Positions 17,854-28,740 are shown, numbered from the stretch's first letter. The stretch: DNA of 64,000 bases from Calothrix sp. NIES-3974 (GCF_002368395.1 NZ_AP018254.1:558001-622000), one strand, 5' to 3'. Notes: generated from the letters alone by a model not told the origin. Made by a program: numbers and translations.

Positions 17854-20073
17854 TCATGTCCATTCCACTATTAAAATCCCCTCCATCCACGGCAATGTCA
17901 CCATGCTCACTCCCCAAGGAAGACTACCCAACAAAATATCGATCGCCTGTTGTTCTACCTGGAGTTTCCAGTTACCATCTCCTGTGGGGGTCAGTTTCCC
18001 CTGTCTTTGTAAAAATCCCTCCCGTAATCCATCGGGACTGGTACTTTTTAGCACTTGCCAATAGTTAATTACCGTCTGCAATAAGCGTTCCCCTTCTTCT
18101 AGGGCTGCGTCTGGTAAATCTAACCCCCGTGCTACTGGTTGATTGAGTGGCCAACCACACAGTAATTTTGGTAACACTAGTTCGGATTCGGGTGTGTCGG
18201 TTTGCTTTGTTGCGAGGTAATACAGTAAGTATATGGCTGTTTGTTGAGCAGATTCATCTGGGAATAATTCGTTATTCAACAAACCGATGGCTTTGAAATA
18301 AAAAGGTATAAATGGATGCAGTAATACTAGTCCTGCTTGGGTGATGTATAGTCCCGCAGTTGCTTCTGCTGTGGATAATATTGAGGTTTTATCGGTTTGG
18401 GAAGGGTTTTCTTGCCAGTTTGTGGGTACTGTCGGTGTATTTTTAGATATATTGGATAGTACTTGTTCCAGGGCTGTTAACCAAGGTAGATGTTCGGCAA
18501 TTGGTAAGGTGGTAATAATAGTATGTAAGTGTTGGTATGGGGTTTGATTGACGCTTGCTTGCTCTTCAGGGTCAGATGTGGGGATTAATCGATTTAATTC
18601 CGGTGTTTGTAGGAGTTGGGTGAGCCAATTGCGGGTCCAAGTTGCTGCGGGGAAGGTCGGTGGTGGGTTCTCTGAGGTCATTTCAGCTAGGAGTAATCGC
18701 CATGCTTGGTCAATTAATTGTTGACTGGTGTAGTTACTCAGGTTGCAAGATTGTATTATTTCCCTGGCTTGTGTTAGCAATTTATACCAGTTTGTCCAAT
18801 TTGGTTGTAGTTGCTGTACTAGCTGATATCGAAGTTTTTCTGGTAATTGAGTGACTAATCGCTGTTGTGCGGTGGGGTTATTCCTCAGTAATTTCCGTAG
18901 GGGTAAATGCCACGATTTTTCGGTTTGAATCGTATTTTCCCATTTGATGTGCCAATCTGCGGATATTTCACCCCAGGGTAAACGACCATACTGCAAAAAG
19001 TGTAGCAAAACTTCTCCATCCCTTGGGAGATTAGGGGTGTGATTGTCTCTGTTGTCACCAGATTGCAGATTCGGTCTCCAAGGTTCTGTCTGTTCCTGAC
19101 TTTCCCCAGGGAGTGGGTATGTAGTATCCGAATTCGATAGATGGGAGGTGAGATTTAACACCTGTTCTAAGGCTGTCAACCACAGGGATTGCTCGCTCTG
19201 GGGAACTGCTGTGAGAATGGTACGTAATCGTTGGGTAATGGGTTGAGGTGTTACACTTGGGAAAGTTGGGGTTTGGTGCTTGGCTTGATTTAAATGCCAA
19301 AATTGCATGAGTTGGGTCAGCCAGTTGTGAGTCCAGGTGGTTGGAAATGCTCTAGTTAAGGTGGTGTCTGCATCTATTTCTCTCAGTAGTAGTAGCCAGG
19401 CTTGTTTTTCTTGGTGTAGTCTAACACTGTTATCCAATCTCATTACCCATACCCAGGACTGGATGATTTGTTTGGCTTGGGTGAGCAGATGATGCCAATT
19501 TATCCAGGTTGGCTGTAATTTTAATACTAACTGGTGTCGGAAAGATTCTGGGAATTGTTCTATTAGGCGTTGTTGTGTTGGTGGGTGATGTCTCAGTAAT
19601 TGACGCAGTTTTTCTTGTTGATTGGTATCAATTTGCATTGCGTCTAACCAGGATGATAGCCATTCCTGCCAATCCCTAACTGGACACCACCAAGGGAATC
19701 GTCCATATTGGAGAAAGTAGATAAATACTTCCCAATCGGAATTTTCGCTATTATGGATACTTTTGGCAGTGAGGATTCCCAGGGATAAATCCGTTAAGTG
19801 ATCGCCTAAAGTCTCCCGCAAAGCAGTCTGCAATTTGTGTATAAATTCATCGGCTAACAATCTGCTGTCAAGGTCGCCAATATCTACTTCCACCCGTTCT
19901 AATCGCACTACTTCCCCCTCTTCCACCAGTTGGTCAAAAAGTTCTGCGATCGCCTCCACTCCCTGTTGTTGAAATAAGTGACTCACGTCTGACTGTAAAC
20001 TCCATACATCTGCTAGTTGCTGGGTATCGAGTTCTATGACAGTGCGTGCGATGATGTGACGTTGTTTACTCAT
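17854..20073 (-). CDS. cis14: CIS tape-measure protein
   Basis: A 739-residue protein of the contractile injection system tape-measure family, thought to fill the tube lumen and set tail length. The N-terminal 95 residues (HIIARTVIELDT, then VVRLERVEVDIGDLD) and C-terminal 170 residues (LVLLHPFIPFYF, then LPKLLCGWPL, and a final LPWGVSMVTLPWM) are the family's conserved ends. Between them is a direct internal duplication with a period of about 239 residues. Unit 1 starts at Glu115 (FLQYGRFPWW) and unit 2 at Glu354 (FLQYGRLPWG), each followed by LLR-x-x-P, a NWHHLLTQA/NWYKLLTQA segment and a W-L-T-A-L-E-Q-V-L helix. It sits 53 bp downstream of the fibre/extension gene. The start ATG is unambiguous. 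Confidence 0.88.
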   Translation of the reverse strand: MSKQRHIIARTVIELDTQQLADVWSLQSDVSHLFQQQGVEAIAELFDQLVEEGEVVRLERVEVDIGDLDSRLLADEFIHKLQTALRETLGDHLTDLSLGILTAKSIHNSENSDWEVFIYFLQYGRFPWWCPVRDWQEWLSSWLDAMQIDTNQQEKLRQLLRHHPPTQQRLIEQFPESFRHQLVLKLQPTWINWHHLLTQAKQIIQSWVWVMRLDNSVRLHQEKQAWLLLLREIDADTTLTRAFPTTWTHNWLTQLMQFWHLNQAKHQTPTFPSVTPQPITQRLRTILTAVPQSEQSLWLTALEQVLNLTSHLSNSDTTYPLPGESQEQTEPWRPNLQSGDNRDNHTPNLPRDGEVLLHFLQYGRLPWGEISADWHIKWENTIQTEKSWHLPLRKLLRNNPTAQQRLVTQLPEKLRYQLVQQLQPNWTNWYKLLTQAREIIQSCNLSNYTSQQLIDQAWRLLLAEMTSENPPPTFPAATWTRNWLTQLLQTPELNRLIPTSDPEEQASVNQTPYQHLHTIITTLPIAEHLPWLTALEQVLSNISKNTPTVPTNWQENPSQTDKTSILSTAEATAGLYITQAGLVLLHPFIPFYFKAIGLLNNELFPDESAQQTAIYLLYYLATKQTDTPESELVLPKLLCGWPLNQPVARGLDLPDAALEEGERLLQTVINYWQVLKSTSPDGLREGFLQRQGKLTPTGDGNWKLQVEQQAIDILLGSLPWGVSMVTLPWMEGILIVEWT

Positions 20074-20126
20074 GGGAAATAGAAGGTGTACTGTCGGGTG
20101 TGTGTTTATCTACCTATCATTTGGTG

Positions 20127-23100
20127 CTAAAACCTCAAATTTGATTGTGGTTCGGGGTTTTGTGGAGTTTGGGTCTGTCTGGATAGGGTGTAAGTCCATC
20201 CCATGATTAATAGTAAGGTTGCTGCTCCTAGTGCTAGTATTTGATTCCGGTAATTTTGTCTGGTTAGGAGTGAAAACATCAAGTTTTTTTCTTTGGTTGT
20301 GTTTGTTTGTCTCCACCTGTCAATATGGGGTTGATAAAGGGTTAATATTTGACTTGATTGAATCTTCTCTTGCTGGATTATCGGCTTGAATTGAGCGATT
20401 TCCTCATCGCTGGGTGGGAGGAAAAAACGTAATTGATTTGGTAATTTTAGTGACCTTGGTGTGGGTTGGTTAGGGGTAAGCTCCGGTTCGCTGTTACTAT
20501 CATCATGGATATGAATAGTTACAGTGGTAGTATTTCCTTCTATGCGATCGCTGTTTATTTCCCTAGTAGTTTGTGCTGTGATTCGGTGCATACCTACTGT
20601 TGGTTGCCAGTTAGGTAGAATATAGGGAGGATTAATTGCTGGAATGACCTCTGAATTGGCATTGGGAGGAGTATATTCAAATACGACACTGCCAACTAGG
20701 GGAGGAATGGTTAAAGCTGCGATCGCATATTCATTGTTGGGGTGAAAGTCGGAGATATTGAAGTTTGAATCACTTTCCAGGGTTAGGGTATTAATTATTT
20801 GATTATTACTAATGGTTAATAATTGCAATCCCTGTACACCACCGATGGGGATGGGAATTGTTTTGGTAACTGGTTCACTGATACAATTACCGAGTTCTGG
20901 TGGTGCTTGTACGCGCAGAGTAATTGATACCACAGCATCGGCTACCCAATGATGAGAATCGGATGCATAGCTGATAATGAAATTATTATTACCAGGATTA
21001 ATGGGATTGGAAATACCATCATGTTCCCAGTGGAAGGTAAAGGAATTTTCTCCAGTTGGTTGAATATCATACACCCGGATAGAAAATCCATTGCTGTTGA
21101 TATTGTCAATTTCTAGTTGGAAATCAGCTTGAGGAAGGGGATAAATTGTAATTATACGAGTGAGGGTATTTTCACATTCTGTGGTTTGATTACGAATCAG
21201 TGCTGTAATGGTCACTGTTTCCGTTTCTCCCTTGGTTGCATATTCCCTCGGATTGAGGAGATTAGTTTCTACGTCGTTAATTTTGACTTGAATTAGTTCT
21301 ATATTTTCAGGTGTATCGTCAGCTAAGGTGATGTTTAGGGAATCTGCATTGTTGCAGAATGTTTGTCCGTCCCTAACTGATAAATCAGCTTGGGGAAGGG
21401 GATAAATTGTAATTGTATGGGTGAGGGTATTTTCACATTCCGTGGTTTGATTACGAATCAGTGCTGTAATTATGACTGTTTCCGTTTCTCCCTCGGTTGC
21501 ATATCCCCTCGGATTGAGAATATTTGTTTCTACATCGTTAATTTTTACCTGGATTAATTGCAAATTATCAGGTGTCCCATTAGCCAGTTTAATCTCTACA
21601 GGTGCTGCATTGTGACAGAAACTTTGACCATCACTAACTGATAAATTTGGTCTGGGTAAAGGATAAATAGTAACAGTAAGGGTATCATAGGTGTCATCAA
21701 CCGCATAGGTGAAAGTAATCGCAACTTCCAATCCCCTTGCTAAATCCTCTCGACTTCCTGGGTCAATACTACTTGGTTGGAAAAATTGTTTGGAACCAGC
21801 AAATACAATACCTTCACCCCGAACCGTACCACCTTCTGGTTCCAGGATAAACTCGTACCGACGTTGATCACCTTCACAAAAGACTAAATTGGTTTTTTCT
21901 AGTAAGATAATGGGACGCGATCGCGCTAATACATAACTAACTGCGGGTGCGTCGCTACTACAACGATAGGGAAGACAAAAATCTGCAATCACAATATCTT
22001 TACGCTTCTCTAATTCCTCAAATAGTCTTTTCCAGTTACCAATATTCTCTGTATACAAGTCTTCTGGTAAAGCAACAAATTTTCGGATGGCTTCGGTGTG
22101 TACACTGCGTAATTGATGAATTGCAGGGTCTCTATCCCCAACTAAAAGTTCATCCACTTCCTTCCCATCTACATACACTAAGACGAAAGTACCCCCTTTG
22201 GTAACTCCCCCCAAGTGTTCCATTCCTGGATGTTGTTGCGCAAAATTTGGGAATAAATGCAATTTTTTCAGTTGTTCTAATCGCAGTTGATAGGTTTTAA
22301 TTAATTCTGTCAGATTTAAATCATTTAGTTCCTCTGCAACTTGTTTATCTCCCATTAAGTAGCTTTGGGGATTATTTTGAGCTAATGTGGTTGGACCATA
22401 TACCAACGAACTATCTCGTAATAAACTATAAAGGGTTTCAAAGTCCTGAAATTCTTTCTGGGGAATGATGGGTTGATTGTTTTGTTGACCAACAGCAAAA
22501 TGACTCAAGGAAACCAAAATGGGGGAATAACTCAGATTGACAGATGGTAACACAATCGTATCATCAGTCGAAAATTTCAAGTGATATTTTTCTGGGTTAC
22601 TCGCTGGATCAATAACTAAATCATAGGTGACTTCCGGGGAAGATATACTGAAGGCGATTTCTTTGATGATCCGTTGTTTTTCCTGGTCAATCTCATCAAG
22701 AGAAATTTCTGCAAAATCAATTATTAAGTTACGAAAATCACTGAGGCTATTTCCCCTAGTATCAGCTATTTGGGTGACATAACGAGCAATACGAATATTA
22801 TTTTCGTCACGTATATATATCTGAAATTGCTGTTCTGTGTTCTCAACTTTAACAAATTCATAGGCTTCTGGTTTACCAGCACGCTCTAAAATAAAATTAG
22901 ATAGTTGACCGCTATCCATGTCCTTCAAATCAGATTTATCAAAGAAAGATTGTTTCAGGGTTTGTAAAAACACATTTCTTGACCATTCATGTTCATGCTG
23001 AGTCCAAAGTTTTTGGAAAGCACCCTTAATCCGACGAAAATCTGCTTCCAGGTCAGCAAATTGACCAGAAATATTTAAATCCTCCAGACTTGCTCGATTC

Positions 23101-24818
23101 CCTAATTTCAAAGTAATCACATCAAAGGCTAAATTATATCGTTGTTGATAGTCTCGAAGGTTTTTAAAAACCTGGTCATTCCCTTTCCCGATGTGTCCCT
23201 CAATCCGGTAAAAATTGTAATTATCCAAGCGATAATTCAAATCCTGAAACTCATGGAAATTTTCCTCTGGATTGCGCTTTGGGTAAAAATAAGCAGGATG
23301 GCGATCGCTGATTCCTTTGCGGTAAGCGTCGTAGTTCCAGTATTTGTATAGATTGGGATAATTAAGGTAGTAGGGGATTGCTTGTTTGCTCAGGGGTGCG
23401 GAGCGGTCTAGACTGGGTGTAATTTTAAGTGGGGTAATATAAAACGGTAGCAAGTCAAAACTATCCTTTGCTGATAATTTTAACAGACGTTCATATAGGT
23501 GACGAACCCGTTGTAAACGCACCTGATTGCTGTTGTAAATTGGGGGTTGGGTAAAATAACTGCGGTAGGGAGAAGTAAGTATTAATCCCTGGTTTGGTTC
23601 GGTTGTAACTGGTGATGGGGGAGGAACCAATCCCAACATGAGATACTTAGGAAATCGTCGAGTCTCTGGGGGGTAATCATCCATTAGGTCAAAAACAGTC
23701 TCTGCTAGTTCGTAGAAAGCAGCAACTAGCTGGCTAAGATAATCGTAAAAATATTGTATTCCATAGGGTGGTTCGGGAGGTTTGATTTGTTCTGATGTAG
23801 ATGTTGTTTCTTGTCTGCGAAAAGCTTCTAGTCGTGTTTGCAGACGTTGCTGGAGTTGATTGAAATCGCGACCAGAATTAGGCTGGAAAGCATGAAAAAA
23901 AGGCGAAAACAGCCAAAATAGCTTGGGGAAAGACCGATCAATTGCAGCGATCGCATGGGTACAAATTTGATAGTAATTATCCCAAAATGCTTGATAGTGA
24001 TTGATTGCACTCAAGTCAACGCTTTTTTTCGCTTTGACATAACCAAATCTTTCCACCTGGGGAGCGAAATTCTGGAATTTCTTAGTTGTACGGTCAAACT
24101 CTTGAAGAAAATGATTGCGTGCATTAAAAATATTTTCCACAGTCAGTCCCTGCCAAGGCTGTTCTGGAATCTGATAAGCTGTTTTTAGTAAAGTGTCAGC
24201 ACTCAATTGTTGAGCTTGAGATGAGTCAGGGTTTTGAGTACGGGGAAGCAGAAAAAATCGCCAGCGAAAATTACGGTATCTACTGGACTCATCGTATTCA
24301 AAAAAACAGAACTCATTGTGCAAATCCTCAATTTCACATAATACGACCAAGACGCGATCGCTAATAAATTCCTGAAATTTCTGGACATCCCGTTGAGTAC
24401 CATCCGGATTTTTATGCAGAATTATCCTTTGATTTCCAGCTTCCGGAAACAGTTCGATTACCTCAGAGGTTAAAGGTTGTATAGCTGCTATTAAATTCTC
24501 ACGTGTAAACAACGAAGATGATACTTTAACATCTTGATAATGGGTGAGTTGAATTTTGGAGTCAAAAGAAATTACATATCCTTCTGAAGTAATTCCACAT
24601 CCTGGAGAAACAGATATTTTTGCCTTGACTTTTGTAACTTCTTGGGTATAGCTACTACTCACTTCCATCCCTGCAATAATTCCCATCCCAATCAGATGGG
24701 TGCGGGTCAGATAATTTTGACTATCAAGATACTCCACAACCTGATTCAGGTCATTATTTTTTAATACCTGATTAGGTGTAAATATGGGATAGCCAGTTTG
24801 ATTGATCGTGGTATTCAT
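20127..24818 (-). CDS. CIS baseplate/fibre extension protein with Ig-like repeats and C-terminal membrane helix
   Basis: A 1563-residue protein from the ATG at 24818, which lies 5 bp after the Cis12 stop; the frame is open to 24884 but only from within Cis12. The N-terminus (Y-P-I-F-T-P-N-Q-V-L, then Y-L-x-x-Q-x-Y-L-T-R and G-M-G-I-I-A-G) resembles a large-protein family found in eCIS clusters of Bacteroidetes and cyanobacteria. Residues about 1056-1310 hold tandem Ig/PKD-like units of about 87 residues, the first two nearly identical in their shared parts. Near the C-terminus, residues about 1526-1546 form a single hydrophobic helix (LGAATLLLIMGW) followed by a short polar tail. Such a tail would place the baseplate side at a membrane. 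The exact homologue in the Anabaena thylakoid-anchored CIS was not checked. Confidence 0.75.
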   Translation of the reverse strand: MNTTINQTGYPIFTPNQVLKNNDLNQVVEYLDSQNYLTRTHLIGMGIIAGMEVSSSYTQEVTKVKAKISVSPGCGITSEGYVISFDSKIQLTHYQDVKVSSSLFTRENLIAAIQPLTSEVIELFPEAGNQRIILHKNPDGTQRDVQKFQEFISDRVLVVLCEIEDLHNEFCFFEYDESSRYRNFRWRFFLLPRTQNPDSSQAQQLSADTLLKTAYQIPEQPWQGLTVENIFNARNHFLQEFDRTTKKFQNFAPQVERFGYVKAKKSVDLSAINHYQAFWDNYYQICTHAIAAIDRSFPKLFWLFSPFFHAFQPNSGRDFNQLQQRLQTRLEAFRRQETTSTSEQIKPPEPPYGIQYFYDYLSQLVAAFYELAETVFDLMDDYPPETRRFPKYLMLGLVPPPSPVTTEPNQGLILTSPYRSYFTQPPIYNSNQVRLQRVRHLYERLLKLSAKDSFDLLPFYITPLKITPSLDRSAPLSKQAIPYYLNYPNLYKYWNYDAYRKGISDRHPAYFYPKRNPEENFHEFQDLNYRLDNYNFYRIEGHIGKGNDQVFKNLRDYQQRYNLAFDVITLKLGNRASLEDLNISGQFADLEADFRRIKGAFQKLWTQHEHEWSRNVFLQTLKQSFFDKSDLKDMDSGQLSNFILERAGKPEAYEFVKVENTEQQFQIYIRDENNIRIARYVTQIADTRGNSLSDFRNLIIDFAEISLDEIDQEKQRIIKEIAFSISSPEVTYDLVIDPASNPEKYHLKFSTDDTIVLPSVNLSYSPILVSLSHFAVGQQNNQPIIPQKEFQDFETLYSLLRDSSLVYGPTTLAQNNPQSYLMGDKQVAEELNDLNLTELIKTYQLRLEQLKKLHLFPNFAQQHPGMEHLGGVTKGGTFVLVYVDGKEVDELLVGDRDPAIHQLRSVHTEAIRKFVALPEDLYTENIGNWKRLFEELEKRKDIVIADFCLPYRCSSDAPAVSYVLARSRPIILLEKTNLVFCEGDQRRYEFILEPEGGTVRGEGIVFAGSKQFFQPSSIDPGSREDLARGLEVAITFTYAVDDTYDTLTVTIYPLPRPNLSVSDGQSFCHNAAPVEIKLANGTPDNLQLIQVKINDVETNILNPRGYATEGETETVIITALIRNQTTECENTLTHTITIYPLPQADLSVRDGQTFCNNADSLNITLADDTPENIELIQVKINDVETNLLNPREYATKGETETVTITALIRNQTTECENTLTRIITIYPLPQADFQLEIDNINSNGFSIRVYDIQPTGENSFTFHWEHDGISNPINPGNNNFIISYASDSHHWVADAVVSITLRVQAPPELGNCISEPVTKTIPIPIGGVQGLQLLTISNNQIINTLTLESDSNFNISDFHPNNEYAIAALTIPPLVGSVVFEYTPPNANSEVIPAINPPYILPNWQPTVGMHRITAQTTREINSDRIEGNTTTVTIHIHDDSNSEPELTPNQPTPRSLKLPNQLRFFLPPSDEEIAQFKPIIQQEKIQSSQILTLYQPHIDRWRQTNTTKEKNLMFSLLTRQNYRNQILALGAATLLLIMGWTYTLSRQTQTPQNPEPQSNLRF
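21121..21655. repeat. 261-bp tandem coding repeat (Ig-like units)
   Basis: The block starting at 21121 recurs at 21382 with a period of 261 bp and high DNA identity over about 200 bp. A weaker third unit begins near 21643. All are in frame within the fibre-extension gene, consistent with recent in-frame duplication of a PKD/Ig-like domain. Confidence 0.8.
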
Positions 24819-24822
24819 AACT

Positions 24823-27800
24823 TTACTCACTTGCAGTTCCAAGAGCAGTTTGGTTGAGAATAATCGGTTGATTTTGAGAGACAAATTGGGGGTCGTATAA
24901 GATACCTTGGGGATAAATATTTCGCAGTTGGGAGATAATTTGGATTAAATCATTCAGTGTTCCTGAAAGATTACAGGTGCTACCATTTCCAGTTTCCCAA
25001 GCTAATTGCTCCAACCAATTGCGATAAGCAACTTCAAAATCCCTCATTTGTTGAACATTCACCCAAGCAATTTTTAACGCTACATGAGCAGGTGCTTCTA
25101 ATCGCAAAGTCCGTTCTACAAAGCGACGAAAATCGATATTGCGGAAGCGTTCTGACCAGTAGGGTAAAATTATAGTGATCCAGAAAGAATAGGGGTCTTG
25201 ATAGGTTAACTGGTTTGGTTCTCCCCTTGTAGCATCATCCGTGTTCACGCAGATGGGTAAAAAATTATCTGAGGTAGTTCTGGGACGCAGGAGAATATGC
25301 TCCAACACATGAAATCCCTCATCATTAACTAATTTTTGTAGTTCTTGGATGGATTGATTTCGTTCTTCTTTGCTGGTGTAGTAATGAGTAGCGAGGATGT
25401 TGTCTTTTCCCCGATTTGTTAATTCCCAACCGTGGGTTTCTGGAACACTTTGATTCGGATCAGAATTATTTCCACTGTCAGCAGGTTCCCCATCAATGAG
25501 TCGGAAATTTTTAGCGTCTGACTTTCCATTTTCAGAAAATTCCGCTTGTTCCCCAGCAAGTTTCATTAAAACATTACCTTGTTCCCAAGCGGTTTCCGGT
25601 GTAGGATGACGTTGGCTTGCTTCTAGGAAGATATTCCGATTTTGGTCATAAACTCGACCGATATAACTAGGGTTAGAGGAATTTTCTAATCCAGTCCAAG
25701 TAATATTGAGATGGGCTGTACGTACTAGTAAAAACAGATGTTCGATCGCTGCATCCCTTTCACTTTCTGAAGGGTACAATTGGGGAGAAGTTGCAACTGC
25801 ACTACGAGGAACACGGGGTCTACTTAAGACTCGAAAACCAAAACCCTCATCACTCACGGTTGCTTCAATCGCACCCGGTTCAAACAACACACTCAGTACA
25901 TTTTCATAAAAGCGATCGCGAACTGTATTTTCATCCGCAAATAGTTGTAAACCTCGTAGTATTGTCACCCCTTCCCGGTCAATTAATCGGAAGCGATAAC
26001 CAGAGGTTTCTCCTGTTACTTCCTCGATTTGCAAAAAACGCTCATCTGATTCCTGAAATTGATTTGGATTGAATTGAAGACAACTTAACCAGTTTTGTAG
26101 TGCTGTTTCCCTTTCTTGTTTTGTTGGGAAGCGTTTTCCACTTTCTCCTAATACCTTTCCTTCCTGATCTACTAAAGCATAGCCATAATGGATAAATCTA
26201 GTTTCATCGCTAGGGTTAAGAGTTTCCCGTTCTGAACTTTTATCTTGACGAAACAAAATCGGGTAGTAATTTTGTCTAGTAGCAATTTGCTTGAGAATCG
26301 CGATCGCAGCTTGATGAGCAAGTGGTTCCGAAAAATAGCGTTGATTTCCCACAAACCGAATTGGGGTGGATGTTGCTGAAGAACTAACTGGTATATTTAA
26401 TTGGAAATAATATAAATTTTCCTCCTTGATTTTTTCAGTTTTAATTACACTCTCCTGGGAGATAGTTGAAATCACATCATTTTCCTGTTCTCTCCAATTC
26501 AAGAGACTCGGTAAACTTTCCATCAAAAAATTCAAACCAGCAAGTCTTTCTGCTTGGGAAAAAAATGCAGACTCATATCTAGCTGTGATGCTTTCCTCAT
26601 CTTTATTGTCCGGTTTCACCTCGACTTCCAAACCATAGTGATAAAAGTAACTATAGGAAAGACGCTGGTAAAAAGTTTCATGTAAAGCAAACAACAAAAA
26701 CTTTTCTATACTTGCTTGAGCAGCTTTTTGGTTAACATATGTCTGCAAGCTAATTAATGATTGCTCCTCATCACCACAAGTAACCACAAAAGAGACAAAC
26801 CCACCAGATACCTCATCTACCTCATAATGACAGAGATTGCGACGATGCACATCTTCAAAACCCAGTAAACGAGAAACCCGTTTTTGGAAACCAGAGACAT
26901 TTTCTGTGTCCCAAACCTGCTGATAGTTGCAATAATTAAAAGCACGAAAGCGATCGCGACTCAAAGCTGGATAATCTTGTAAAAACTGAGCTTTGTCTTG
27001 AATTACCTCGACTTCATCCTGGAATTGATCCCCACGTTCCTGAATTATCCGGTAGTTAATTAGCACATAATCAGCAAAGGACTCAGCAAAACGTCCCAGC
27101 AAATGGTCCAAGAAACGATTACGGCGATCGCGATAGGTTTCTGGTTCTTCTTGAATTGCTTGCAGATATCCCCCACCTTCCCCAAGGATGGCATTTTGCT
27201 CTGGAAAATCAAGTTCCTGAATAAAATAGGTGTGGGATTTATCTGGAGGACGATTCATGTGGTCGTTGTTCCGTCCCTGGGTTTCGTCAACTTCCCAGGA
27301 AAATAAATCCCGTACATGAGCAAGTTGAACTAAATAATTGGCAAGCAGTTGGTCGAAACATACCAGGTATCCTTTTAACTGACGAGCTTGGGCTTTACGT
27401 AATACTGAAGCCCCTTCCGGTAGTCCTTCTTCCCCAATACCATAGGTTAAAGGAAAATCATGCTGAATTGAATAATGGTCAGCTAAGTTATAATAACTAC
27501 CCTGCGGTACGGTTAAATCCAGGTCGTTCCCATGACGTAATACCTTAATATGTGCGGTTTGTTGTTCATAATAACGGCGTTTAACCTCATTCCCATCTGG
27601 TGATATGGGTAATACCCCCTTGAATAAGGTGACTTTTGACTGTTCAATCCCCAATACTGGACTATACCCTTTCGTTAATTTTAAATGCCAGGGGCTTTGA
27701 GACTGGGCTAAACCGTTGATAAAATTAATAATACTCAGTCTCTTTACAGCCACTACACCTGGTATTTTCAAGATTTCTTGGTATAAATCGGAAGTGTAAA

Positions 27801-28740
27801 TCACTTCTGGTGGGGTAAGTGCTTCGAGTTCGGTGGTATCAATAAAACCATGACTCTCATAATTGTCAATTACAGAAGGTCTACCAGCAAAGATTTCTTC
27901 TATACCTTTACCTTTATCCAATAATTCCTGTAGGGTATAAAATTTTAATCTAGGCGACAAAAACTCCTGTATCTTCACATAAATTTCCACCAGCACATCT
28001 TCCGCTTCAGCGTTAGCATCCAGTTCAATATCGCTACAAAGTCCTATTTCTTCTGCACCTAACACCACAATATCGTAAGTATCTTCACAGAGATTGCGGT
28101 GACTGCACAACACAGCTTTCACTGAGTCGAGGGTATGTGACCAGGAATTATAAATCTGTCCACAGGCATTTTTGCCATATTCCCGATCGAGGTCAACATA
28201 AACGGTATAGAGTCCACGGGGGTGTAGACGTGGTGCGTTTTTTTCTGTGTAACCCTTGGGGGGATTGTATTGTAACTGGTTATTTGCATAATTAATGTAA
28301 ATAGGTGGATGATAAGTTGATATTTTTTTAGCTTCTTCTTTTGTAATTTCTTCAGTTTTTTCTTTTGACTTTACTTCCGTAAATATTTCAATCCAAGCAT
28401 TACGCACACCGGGAATATCAATCAGACGCTTGCGTAAATCCAGGTCAGTAACTGGATTACAAGTGAGGATTTGATCAGGGGTAAAAAAGTTATTTTCTCG
28501 TTGTTGGGAATCGAGTGCTAATAAATCTTGAATATCTAAGTTATTGCGATAACCTAAATCCGTGACAGCATAACATAGCACCTCCAAAATCGTGACACCA
28601 GGGTCGTGTAAATTATAGTCTGTCCAAATTTTTCCCGAAAGAGTTTGTAGATGTTTAATGCCGATATCCCGTAGGATTTGAAAATCAAGATAATCGGGGA
28701 ATTTCGGTTTCAGTTTGGAGATGGTTGGATAGGGGAGCAT
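24823..28740 (-). CDS. cis12: CIS baseplate wedge protein Cis12-like
   Basis: A 1305-residue baseplate protein, counterpart of Afp12/Pvc12. The N-terminus has the baseplate-wedge signature YNLHDPGVTILEVL followed by A-V-T-D-L-G-Y-R (residues about 42-65), the same box that opens baseplate J/gp6-like proteins. The remainder is long and poorly conserved, with a segment near residues 1190-1210 (NIDFRRFVERTLRLEAPAHV) that is a common late motif of CIS12 proteins. It lies between the small membrane-tailed protein and the fibre extension in one minus-strand run. No signal peptide is present, as expected for cytoplasmic assembly. The start ATG at 28740 has no competing upstream start. Confidence 0.85.
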   Translation of the reverse strand: MLPYPTISKLKPKFPDYLDFQILRDIGIKHLQTLSGKIWTDYNLHDPGVTILEVLCYAVTDLGYRNNLDIQDLLALDSQQRENNFFTPDQILTCNPVTDLDLRKRLIDIPGVRNAWIEIFTEVKSKEKTEEITKEEAKKISTYHPPIYINYANNQLQYNPPKGYTEKNAPRLHPRGLYTVYVDLDREYGKNACGQIYNSWSHTLDSVKAVLCSHRNLCEDTYDIVVLGAEEIGLCSDIELDANAEAEDVLVEIYVKIQEFLSPRLKFYTLQELLDKGKGIEEIFAGRPSVIDNYESHGFIDTTELEALTPPEVIYTSDLYQEILKIPGVVAVKRLSIINFINGLAQSQSPWHLKLTKGYSPVLGIEQSKVTLFKGVLPISPDGNEVKRRYYEQQTAHIKVLRHGNDLDLTVPQGSYYNLADHYSIQHDFPLTYGIGEEGLPEGASVLRKAQARQLKGYLVCFDQLLANYLVQLAHVRDLFSWEVDETQGRNNDHMNRPPDKSHTYFIQELDFPEQNAILGEGGGYLQAIQEEPETYRDRRNRFLDHLLGRFAESFADYVLINYRIIQERGDQFQDEVEVIQDKAQFLQDYPALSRDRFRAFNYCNYQQVWDTENVSGFQKRVSRLLGFEDVHRRNLCHYEVDEVSGGFVSFVVTCGDEEQSLISLQTYVNQKAAQASIEKFLLFALHETFYQRLSYSYFYHYGLEVEVKPDNKDEESITARYESAFFSQAERLAGLNFLMESLPSLLNWREQENDVISTISQESVIKTEKIKEENLYYFQLNIPVSSSATSTPIRFVGNQRYFSEPLAHQAAIAILKQIATRQNYYPILFRQDKSSERETLNPSDETRFIHYGYALVDQEGKVLGESGKRFPTKQERETALQNWLSCLQFNPNQFQESDERFLQIEEVTGETSGYRFRLIDREGVTILRGLQLFADENTVRDRFYENVLSVLFEPGAIEATVSDEGFGFRVLSRPRVPRSAVATSPQLYPSESERDAAIEHLFLLVRTAHLNITWTGLENSSNPSYIGRVYDQNRNIFLEASQRHPTPETAWEQGNVLMKLAGEQAEFSENGKSDAKNFRLIDGEPADSGNNSDPNQSVPETHGWELTNRGKDNILATHYYTSKEERNQSIQELQKLVNDEGFHVLEHILLRPRTTSDNFLPICVNTDDATRGEPNQLTYQDPYSFWITIILPYWSERFRNIDFRRFVERTLRLEAPAHVALKIAWVNVQQMRDFEVAYRNWLEQLAWETGNGSTCNLSGTLNDLIQIISQLRNIYPQGILYDPQFVSQNQPIILNQTALGTASE

